From: UBA710 sp051645705
GTDB lineage: Bacteria; Bacillota_I; Bacilli_A; Mycoplasmatales; Metamycoplasmataceae
NCBI GenBank assembly: GCA_051645705.1
Contig: JBOFBU010000002.1
Span: 558,001-622,000, forward strand
DNA length: 64,000 nucleotides
Direction: 5' to 3'
Below are positions 57,218 through 64,000 of the stretch, one piece after another (positions within the stretch are counted from its first letter, which is position 1; every line of letters begins with the position of its first letter). The notes beneath the pieces are model-generated. The model was not told the DNA's origin. It worked only from the letters and a program-made list of their open reading frames with translations, and ran no database searches. The translations under genes were made by a program, and so were the position numbers.

Positions 57218-57233
57218 ATAATTTAAATTATAC

Positions 57234-58124
57234 TTATTTTTTCATTTGTTGTTTTACTTCTTCAGCAAAATCAACAACTATTTTTTCAATTCCTTCTCCA
57301 ACTTCAAAACGAACCATAGCAATAGGTTTCGCTTTTATATCTTTAAAATATTGACTAACTTTTTTTCCGCTTTCTTTTACATATTCTTGTTCTAATAACG
57401 TTGAATCAGATAATGCTTTAGTTACTTTACCATTGAACATATTTTCTTTTATATTTTCTGGTTTTTTATCAAATCCTGGAGTTTCTTTTAATTCTTCAGC
57501 AACTTGTTTTCTAATTTCGTCCATTTTACTTTGAGGAACTTCATCCATAGATAAATATTCTGGATTCATAGCTGTTATATGCATAGCGATATCTCTTAAT
57601 ACTTCATCACTAGAACCTTCAGCAACTATTAAAGCTGCTTTTTGTCCATCAAAGTGAGTATAAGCACCAAAGTTTACTCCTGGAGTTCTTTTAAACTTAA
57701 TACTTCTTCTAAATGAAATTTTTTCTCCAATAACACTTGTTGCTTCAATAGTTGTTTCCTCAATAGTTTTTCCAGAAGCTGTTTTTAATTGAAGAACTTC
57801 TTCATCACTTGAAAATTCGTTTATTAATAATGTTTCACCAATAGTATTTAATGTTTTATTAAAAATATCATTTTTAGCAACATAATCTGTTTCTGAATTT
57901 AACTCAAAAATTACAGCACAATCTTTATTAACAATAGTTTGAACTAAACCTTCTGCAGCAATTTTTCCAGCTTTTTTAACAGCTTTAGCAATTCCATTTT
58001 TTTGTAGTCATTCAATCGCTTTATCAAGATTCATCTCTGTAGCTTCTAAAGCTTTTTTACAATCAATAAATCCAGAACCAGTTCTTTCTCTTAATTCTTT
58101 AATTAATTCTGACATTGATTTCAT
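57234..58124 (-). CDS. tsf: Elongation factor Ts, 296 aa
   Basis: It recycles EF-Tu by GDP exchange. SELIKELRERTGSGFIDCKKAL is the N-terminal UBA-like domain plus signature. ELNSETDYVAKN contacts EF-Tu, and VAEELKETPGFDKKPENI marks the C-terminal half. ATG 58122-58124 follows GGAG and is one base after the rpsB stop, so rpsB-tsf form the normal operon. The alternative Met (MSELIK, three codons in) is possible. Several TGA-Trp codons interrupt the standard-code frame. Confidence 0.96.
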
Positions 58125-58125
58125 A

Positions 58126-59112
58126 TTATTCTCCTGTTTTTTCTGTTTTGATTTTTTTAGGCGCAGCTGTAGCTGTAGCATCTACACTAGCGTTCTCTCT
58201 CTTTTTAAAAGGAAATGAAGAAGGAGTTGAATTTTTATTATCTTTTTTACCATCTCATTCTCTTTTTGGTCTATTATTATTGAAAGTTCTAGGTCCTTTA
58301 GAATTATCTCTTTGTAATTTTTTCTCCATAAATTCAGGAGGAAGAACAATTGCTTCATCTGGTTGGAAAGCAAATTTTACTTGTCCATTTTTAGCACTAA
58401 CAATCGCATCGGCTAATATAGTTAAAATTAACATTAATGATTTTATTGAATCATCATTTGATGGAATAGGAATATCTACAAGCCCTGGATCACAGTTTGT
58501 ATCTACAATTCCAATTATTTTTATATTTTTAACTTTTTTAGCTTCTTTAATTGCTATTAAATCATAATTAGGATCAGCAATAATCATAATTGAAGGAACA
58601 AATTTCATATTTCTTATTCCTTCAAAATTTCTTTGTAATTTTACTAATTCTTTCTTTTTAAGAATTCCTTCTTTTTTAGTAAGACCTTCTCAATTGTTTG
58701 CTTCCATTTCTTCTAGATTTTCCATGGTTTTAACTCTTGAAAAAATTGTTTTTTTATTTGTTAAAGTTCCACCTAATCATCTTTCATTTACATAAAATGA
58801 ATTTGTTCTTAAAGCTTGTTCTTTAATAATATCTTTAGCTTGTCTTTTTGTACCTACAAAGATGAAATCTCCACCTTTTTCAGCAATTTTTTTAATAAAA
58901 CTAAAAGCAAATGATAATGCTTTTTGTGTTTTTTGAATATCAATGATATGAATTTTATTTTTTGTTGAATGAATATATTGTTTCATTTTTGGATTTCACA
59001 TATTTTTTTTATGTCCAAAATAAACTCCAAATTCTAATAATTTTGAATCTGAAACAATTTTTTCAGTATTTTTTTCACTAAGAGCTAGCTCTTCTTTTAA
59101 TTTATCGTCCAT
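58126..59112 (-). CDS. rpsB: Ribosomal protein S2 with C-terminal extension, 328 aa
   Basis: This 30S protein contacts S1-region mRNA paths and helices 26/35-37. LLEFGVYFGHKKNMWNPKMKQYI, KGGDFIFVGTKRQAKDI, RWLGGTLTNKKT and DTNCDPGLVDIPIPSNDDS are the expected S2 blocks. The usual family ends near residue 255; here another 70 residues follow (Asn/Lys/Thr/Ala rich, no fold evident). Extended S2 tails occur in mollicutes. The start ATG has AAAGGT upstream. The tail overlaps no other gene. Confidence 0.95.
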
Positions 59113-59166
59113 TTTTACCTTTTGTTTTGTCTTCCTTTTTATATCGCTTGCATACAGAATCATTAT

Positions 59167-59195
59167 TTAGTAAATGACACATCTGAATACATCAA
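59167..59195 (-). promoter_or_regulatory. Candidate rpsB promoter
   Basis: On the minus strand TTGATG (59190-59195), 17 nt, then TACTAA (59167-59172) form a plausible -35/-10 pair about 55 nt before the rpsB ATG. It lies back to back with the rplU leader promoter. Confidence 0.4.
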
Positions 59196-59297
59196 TAAAA
59201 AGTGCTTTTTAATTTTATGTATATTTATTTAATACAAAAACATTTTACACTAATTTTAAATTTTTGTCTAACCTTAATGAAATATAAAAAGTTTTTT

Positions 59298-59306
59298 TGT
59301 TATAAT
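59298..59306 (+). promoter_or_regulatory. Extended -10 promoter of rplU-rpmA
   Basis: TGTTATAAT (TGnTATAAT) is preceded by an A/T-rich region without a clear -35. The start would lie near 59313, giving a 5' leader of about 100 nt before rplU, unlike the leaderless genes elsewhere in the window. Confidence 0.6.
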
Positions 59307-59312
59307 AAATTT

Positions 59313-59411
59313 GTTACTTATTTTAAAAGTAACCATTTCGAAAAGGTTTTGAAAGTTTGATTTATTGAACACCTAAGAGAATGTGACATAAATTTTTAAA
59401 ATAGGAGGCTT
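59313..59411 (+). ncRNA. Putative structured leader of rplU (L21 leader-like)
   Basis: The roughly 100-nt untranslated leader contains stems such as AACCATTTCGAAAAGGTT and ends in AGGAGG close to the ATG. Structured L21 leaders that sense free L21 are known upstream of rplU in Firmicutes. The match is by position and folding only; sequence identity to the known motif was not tested. Confidence 0.35.
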
Positions 59412-59708
59412 ATGATAGCAATTATAGAAACAGGTGGTAAACAGCTTCTTGTTAAAAAAGAACAAACAATTTTTGTTGAAAAACTTATCGGTAATGAAGG
59501 TGATATTATCAAATTTGATAAGGTATTATTAGTTGATAATAAATTAGGAAAACCTTATATAAAAGATTCTTATGTAGAAGCGATTATAGAAAAACAAGGA
59601 AAAGCAAAAAAAATTGTTGTATATAGACATAATGCAAAATCTACACACAAAAGAAAATTAGGACACCGTCAACCATATACAAGATTAAAAATATTAGAAA
59701 TTAAATAA
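59412..59708 (+). CDS. rplU: Ribosomal protein L21, 98 aa
   Basis: This 50S protein binds 23S rRNA. AIIETGGKQLLVKKEQTI is the family opening and 'KKIVVYRHNAKSTHKRKLGHRQPYT' its basic end. AGGAGG precedes the ATG at 59412. It is the first gene of the rplU-rpmA operon; the prp protease gene usual between them in Firmicutes is absent. Confidence 0.96.
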   Translation: MIAIIETGGKQLLVKKEQTIFVEKLIGNEGDIIKFDKVLLVDNKLGKPYIKDSYVEAIIEKQGKAKKIVVYRHNAKSTHKRKLGHRQPYTRLKILEIK

Positions 59709-59731
59709 AAAAAAATTAGGGAGAGTGAAAC

Positions 59732-59986
59732 ATGGCAAAAACAAAAGCGGCCGGAAGTAGTAAGAACGGAAGAGAATCACATAGTAAACGTTTAGGTTGA
59801 AAATTAAGTGATGGACAATATGCAAATGCAGGTTCAATAATTTTTAGACAAAGAGGAACAAAAATTCATCCTGGAAATAATGTAGGAATTGGAAAAGATC
59901 ATACTTTATATACATTAATTGATGGTTATGTTAAATATGAAAAAAGAAGAAATAGAACTTTTGCCTCTGCTTATTCAGAAAGATAA
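59732..59986 (+). CDS. rpmA: Ribosomal protein L27, 84 aa
   Basis: This 50S protein's N-terminus reaches the peptidyl-transferase centre. It starts MAKTKAAGSSKNGRESHSK and includes GSIIFRQRGTKIHPGNNVG. The Prp cleavage motif (…LNLQFFA) of Firmicutes L27 is absent, in line with the absent prp gene. The start follows GGGAG with good spacing. One Trp is TGA (59799 area), so the standard-code ORF is broken. Confidence 0.96.
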
Positions 59987-60013
59987 TTCTATAAATTAAG
60001 TTAACTTATATAT

Positions 60014-60019
60014 TATAAT
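60014..60019 (+). promoter_or_regulatory. -10 box for the 60040 gene
   Basis: A TATAAT is followed by AAAGAGG and the ATG at 60040. It separates the unknown gene (and probably prs, rsmG) from rpmA. No -35 is obvious. Confidence 0.45.
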
Positions 60020-60039
60020 TAAAAGAAAGAGGTATATTT

Positions 60040-60705
60040 ATGTCAATTATAGGAAAAAAATATGATACATTATTAGTTGATTTTCCAAAAACTAAAACTA
60101 AATTTATTGTAAAAAAAGATGCAATTGGAGACGTTGTTTATAATGATTATTTAAATGAAATTCTTTCATTAGATGATTTAAAAGTAATAAGAGATACAGT
60201 AAAAAGCAATTCAAAACTTTTTAAATTAATAGTTCAAACTTCAGAAGAATCAGCACAATTTTGTAAAAATAATTCGACAGATTATGAAAAAACCTTTTTA
60301 GATGCAAATAAATTAACTATTGAAAAAGTAGGTAAAATAGCAGTAATTTTTAAAAATAAAATTTTAAAATTTGAAACATTAAAATTATATTTAGAAACAA
60401 ATTTTGAAAGATCTTTTGAAAAATGATACAAAATGTATGTTGAATTTGTTCTATGAAATGAATTAGAAACATTTTATAGAGAAACAATAACATCTATATC
60501 TAATTATAGAAAAGTTACAATTAAAGAATCAGATATAGAACAAGAATCAAAGAAAATACTTAGATTTATTAAAACAAATTTAATGGAACCTTTAAAAGTA
60601 TTTTTAGAAGAAGATTGAAATTTAGCTCTTAAAAGTTATGATTTAGAATTAAGAATTAGAGATAAAAAAAATAAAGCAGCAATTCCTTCTATTTCAAAAA
60701 ATTAA
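60040..60705 (+). CDS. Hypothetical protein, 221 aa
   Basis: The frame runs from ATG 60040 (AAAGAGG upstream) to TAA at 60703-60705 with several TGA-Trp codons. It is acidic/basic mixed and predicted mostly helical, with no membrane segment or signal peptide. The N-terminal strand KYDTLLVDFPKTKTKFIV and the helical end 'RDKKNKAAIPSISKN' resemble no domain I can name. It precedes prs by 17 nt and probably shares its transcript. Possibly mollicute-specific. Confidence 0.7.
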
Positions 60706-60722
60706 GGATTAAATTTAAATAT

Positions 60723-61691
60723 ATGGACCAAGATAAAAATAAAGTAAAAATTTTTGGGATGCCTAGTTCAATTGTTTTGGCTGAAAAAGTTGCTGAAGAA
60801 TTAGGTATAGAATTATCAGAAGTTGAATTAATTAAATTTAGTGATGGTGAAAAAATTTTAAAACCATCTGTAGTTGTTAGAAATCATTCGGTTTTCATAA
60901 TAGCGAATACATTAACAATTGATTTTTTATTTGATTTACTTATTTTTATAGATTCAGTAAAAAGAGCTTCTGCTAAAGATATTTATGTTATTAATTCTTA
61001 TTATGGTTATTCAAGACAAGATAGAAAAGCCAATAAAAGAGAACCAATAACTGCAAAATTAGTTGCAAATTTACTAGAAACTACTGGTGTACAACATTTA
61101 ATGACAATAGATCTACATAATCCTTCTATTCAAGGATTTTTTGATATTCCCGTTGATGATTTAAAGTGATGTTATTCTTTAGCCACTTTTCTTAAAAAAG
61201 AAAAATTGAAATATACAATCGTTTCTCCTGATCATGGTGGAGCTGTTAGAGCGAGAACGCTTGCCGAATTATTATCAAATACAATTAAAATAGCAATTAT
61301 TGATAAAAGAAGAAGCGGTCCAAACAAATCTGAGATTATGAATGTTCTAGGTAATGTAAAAGGAGAAAATGTAGTTATCTTAGATGATATGATCGATACT
61401 GGCGGAACAATTTTAAAAGCAGCAAGAATCCTTAAAAAAAATGGTGCTGAAAAAATTTATATCGCAGCTACTCATGGTATTTTTTCTCATGGTTTCGAAG
61501 AATTTGAAAATGAAAAATGTATTGAAAAAGTTTTTCTTTCTGATTCAATTGAAAAAAAAGAGTTATTAGTTAGCAAGAAAATAGAAATAATTTCTGTTGC
61601 TCCTTTAATAGCTAATGCTATTCAAGCATATTTAAATTCTTCATCAATATCTTCTTTATATCATAAAAAAGTTGATGAAGAAAAAGTTTAA
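60723..61691 (+). CDS. prs: Ribose-phosphate pyrophosphokinase, 322 aa
   Basis: It makes PRPP from ribose 5-phosphate and ATP. YYGYSRQDRKANKREPI is the flexible-loop/ATP region, TIDLHNPSIQGFFDIP the first metal-binding block, and VVILDDMIDTGGTI the PRPP-binding loop. The family-defining residues are all kept. Length fits. The rsmG ATG is 10 nt after the stop. It is probably led by the promoter at 60014. Confidence 0.96.
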
Positions 61692-61701
61692 ATAAATGAT
61701 T

Positions 61702-62397
61702 ATGAAAAATTATAAACAAGAAATTTATTTCTTATGTAATGGAAATAATGAAATTTTTTCAAATCTAGAAAAATATGTTAATTTGATTTTAGAAAATAAT
61801 AAAAAAATGAACTTAACAGGTTTTGATGAAGAAACGATTTGAAAAGAAGGAATTTATAATTCTATTATTTGTTTTAAAAAATATTTTTCTTTTTTTAATG
61901 AAAAAACAAAGGTTGTTGATATAGGTCCTGGAGCGGGATTTCCTTCAGTTCCTCTTCTTATTTTTTTTGAAAATAATTTTGATCTTGATTTAATAGAATC
62001 AAATTCAAAAAGAGTAGATTTTTTGAATTTGGTTAAAACCGAATTAAATTTAAAATTTAATATCATAAATGATAGAGTGGAAAATTTATCAATTAAAAAT
62101 AAATATGATATTGTAACGGCAAGAGCAGTTTCTTCTCTTCGAATATTAATTGAAATAACAATGAATTTAGGAAAAGAAAACAGTTTATATGTTTTTCCTA
62201 AAGGTCCTTTAATTAATGAAGAAATTACAGAGGCATCTGTAATTATTAAAAAATTTAATATAAATTACACTATTCAAAATATAAAAGAAATAGAAGATAA
62301 AGACTTAAATATTTTTTCATATTTTAAAACTTTTAATGAGATTAAAGGATATCCAAGAACCTGATCTGAAATTAAAAAAAATAATAAAATAAAATAA
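61702..62397 (+). CDS. rsmG: 16S rRNA m7G527 methyltransferase RsmG, 231 aa
   Basis: It methylates G527 of 16S rRNA. MNLTGFDEETIWKEGIYNSI leads into VVDIGPGAGFPSVPLLI, the SAM-binding loop. ESNSKRVDFLN and 'DIVTARAVSSLRILIEI' are family blocks. The end is PRTWSEIKKNNKIK. The start can be 61702 or 61696 (two in-frame Met); neither has a strong ribosome site. It ends with a perfect hairpin terminator. Confidence 0.93.
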
Positions 62398-62399
62398 AA

Positions 62400-62433
62400 A
62401 AAACAATAATTATATTTTTATAATTATTGTTTT
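62400..62433. terminator. Hairpin terminator after rsmG
   Basis: Perfect 15-bp arms (62400-62414, AAAACAATAATTATA, and 62419-62433) surround a TTTT loop. It has A tracts before and T after, so it can terminate both the rsmG transcript and the convergent small membrane gene. Confidence 0.75.
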
Positions 62434-62453
62434 CTAATATCTTTTTAAAAAAA

Positions 62454-62657
62454 TTATAATTTTATAAATCCTAAAGCATTTAATCATAGAAAAATACCAG
62501 CAAGAAAACCAAAAGGAATTGTCAATATAGCAACTATTAATTCTTTACCTGTTATTTTTGTACCTAAAATATACAATAAAAATCCTATTATACTAATAAT
62601 TGGAAATAGCATAAGAATTAACGCCAATAATTTTTTTGTTTCAAGTTTATTACTCAT
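62454..62657 (-). CDS. Small two-helix membrane protein, 67 aa
   Basis: ATG 62655-62657 is preceded by AGAGGTC. Residues about 10-29 ('LLALILMLFPIISIIGFLLY') and 38-60 ('LIVAILTIPFGFLAGIFLWL') are membrane helices joined by GTKITGK. No family is recognised. It lies downstream of uvrB on the same strand (72-nt gap). It is missed by ORF finders because of length and one TGA-Trp. Confidence 0.65.
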
Positions 62658-62729
62658 TTTTTGACCTCTTAAATTTATTTTTGATATCTATATATTATAT
62701 ATTCTTTTATTAAAAAATTACAAATTGAA

Positions 62730-64000
62730 TTATTCATCACTTTCAATTTCTAAAATTAAATCTCTTAGTTCAGTAGCTTTTTCAAAATTTAATTCTTTAG
62801 CTGCTAAAACCATATCCTCACGAAGTGATTCAATAATTTTATCTTTTTCTTTTTTTGCTTTTTTAGTATTTTTATTTTTTAATACATAATCAATTGCATC
62901 AGAAATGTCTCTTCCGTTTATAGGTTCTGCAATAGGTTTTATAATTGTTGATGGAGTAATATTATTTTTTTTATTGTAATTTATTTGCAGTTCTCTTTTA
63001 TTTTTATTATCATCAATAGTTTCTTGCATTGACTTTGAAATTGTATTGGCGAAAAAAATGACTCTTCCATTACTATTTCTTGCCGCTCTTCCGACAATCT
63101 GAATTAAAGATGTTTTGGATCTAAAAAATGATTCTTTATTGGCATCTAAAACCATAATTAAAGAAACTTCAGGTAAATCAATACCTTCTCTTAAAAGATT
63201 AATACCAATTACCACTTCATAAATACCTTTTCTTAGTTTCCGAAGAATTTCATTTCTTTCAAATGTTTTATGATCGGAATGAATATAAGCAATTTTTACG
63301 TTTCTTTCTTTAAAATATTTTGTAAAAGCTTCAGAAGTTTTTTTAGTTGTAGTTAAAATTAAAGATCTTTCATTTCTTTCTCTTTGTTTTAAAATTTGAT
63401 CATAAATGGATTCTACTTGATTATCTTCAGGCATAATACTAATTATTGGATCAAGTAAACCAGTTGGTCTTATAATTTGACTTACTACTTCTCCAGAAGT
63501 AAGATTTAGTTCAAATTCAGCCGGAGTAGCTGAAACAAAAATTTTTTGAAAATCATAATCGAAAAATTCAGAAAATTTTAATGGTCTATTATCTAAAGCT
63601 GAAGGAAGTCTAAAACCATATTCAACAAGATTTAATTTTCTAGCTCTATCTCCATTATGCATTGCATTTAATTGGGGAATCATCATATGTGATTCATCAA
63701 TTATCATTAATGAATCTTTAGGTAGAAAATCTAAAAGTGTAAAAGGTTTTTCTCCTTCTTGTCTGCCATCAATATGTCTTGAATAGTTTTCTATTCCTGA
63801 ACAGAATCCAAACTCTTGTAATGAATCAATATCATTATTTGTTCTTTGAAGTAATCTTTCATATTCTAATCTTTTATTTTCATTTTTAAAAAATAATAAT
63901 CTTTCATCTAATTCTTCTTTAATTAAATTAACAACTCTAGAGGTTGTATCATTTTGTATGATATATGCTGAAGCGGGGAAAATAGTATAGTTATCAAATG
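62730..64000 (-). CDS. uvrB: Excinuclease ABC subunit B, C-terminal part
   Basis: This is the damage-verifying helicase-like subunit of nucleotide excision repair. The frame is open to the right edge, so the N-terminus (Walker A and beta-hairpin) lies outside. Visible are LMIIDESHMMIPQL (DEAD-like motif), KIFVSATPAEFEL, GINLLREGIDLPEV (motif V), QIVGRAARNSNGRV (motif VI) and the C-terminal UVR domain 'VLAAKELNFEKATELRDLI' that binds UvrA/UvrC. The Mg2+/ATP motifs seen are intact. Confidence 0.96.
   Translation of the reverse strand, partial: FDNYTIFPASAYIIQNDTTSRVVNLIKEELDERLLFFKNENKRLEYERLLQRTNNDIDSLQEFGFCSGIENYSRHIDGRQEGEKPFTLLDFLPKDSLMIIDESHMMIPQLNAMHNGDRARKLNLVEYGFRLPSALDNRPLKFSEFFDYDFQKIFVSATPAEFELNLTSGEVVSQIIRPTGLLDPIISIMPEDNQVESIYDQILKQRERNERSLILTTTKKTSEAFTKYFKERNVKIAYIHSDHKTFERNEILRKLRKGIYEVVIGINLLREGIDLPEVSLIMVLDANKESFFRSKTSLIQIVGRAARNSNGRVIFFANTISKSMQETIDDNKNKRELQINYNKKNNITPSTIIKPIAEPINGRDISDAIDYVLKNKNTKKAKKEKDKIIESLREDMVLAAKELNFEKATELRDLILEIESDE

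Noticed and set aside
1..64000. CRISPR array
   Set aside because: No regularly spaced direct repeats with unique spacers were seen; repeated A/T tracts do not qualify.
1..64000. In-frame TGA codons as evidence of many pseudogenes
   Set aside because: They occur in essential genes at conserved Trp positions (for example S2, NusG, SecE), so TGA is Trp.

Overview
The window is chromosomal DNA of a mollicute (Mycoplasma-type bacterium). In-frame TGA is read as tryptophan throughout: RpoB, RpoC, NusG, ArgS and EF-Ts are only continuous if TGA = Trp. The base composition is extremely AT-rich, intergenic spaces are short, and the housekeeping set is reduced (ClpB without its N-terminal domain, a HrcA/CIRCE operator, RecU, HolA). 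All coordinates below assume genetic code 4. No tRNA, rRNA, insertion sequence or CRISPR array was seen.

Positions 1 to about 28.9 kb form an accessory, defence-type island. In order it holds: the N-terminal part of an AAA_14-type ATPase (minus); an unknown protein; a small PD-(D/E)xK-like protein; a 5'-truncated, multiply frameshifted HsdR (type I restriction) remnant; a SHOCT membrane protein; a TIR-like protein overlapping a three-helix membrane protein; a truncated, frameshifted OLD-family nuclease; and a complete type III restriction-modification pair (mod, res). Next come an SMC/ABC-like ATPase on the opposite strand, a DUF4391-like protein, an SNF2-type helicase with a probable PLD-like N-terminus, and a superfamily-1 helicase fused to a Vsr-like nuclease. 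The island ends with an AAA_13-like ATPase plus PD-(D/E)xK nuclease pair (both frameshifted) and an AbiE-type toxin-antitoxin fusion preceded by a perfect 66-bp palindrome. Its striking feature is that six frameshifts in three of these genes are each repaired by adding one base to a homopolymer, while the core genes of the same window are intact.

From about 28.7 kb onward the window is core genome: HAD phosphatases, clpB behind CIRCE, rnhC and an SpoU-type methyltransferase. A second SF1 helicase, paralogous to the island copy but without a recognisable nuclease tail, follows directly upstream of rpoB. Then come rpoB-rpoC, rpmG-secE-nusG-argS as one tightly packed run, pyk, hup, recU, a DegV protein, rsmE-rbgA, mutM, dprA and a GH13-like protein that lacks its catalytic residues. 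The window closes with holA, tsf-rpsB, rplU-rpmA, an unknown gene, prs, rsmG and the C-terminal part of uvrB.

Several genes have TATAAT, often extended as TGnTATAAT, only 6-8 bases before the start codon, implying leaderless mRNAs. Others have classic AGGAGG-like sites. Candidate systems worth following are the expanded type III module (8.7-23.0 kb), the ATPase/nuclease pair (23.2-26.8 kb), the TIR/membrane pair (5.9-6.9 kb) and the palindrome-controlled AbiE fusion (27.0-28.3 kb).
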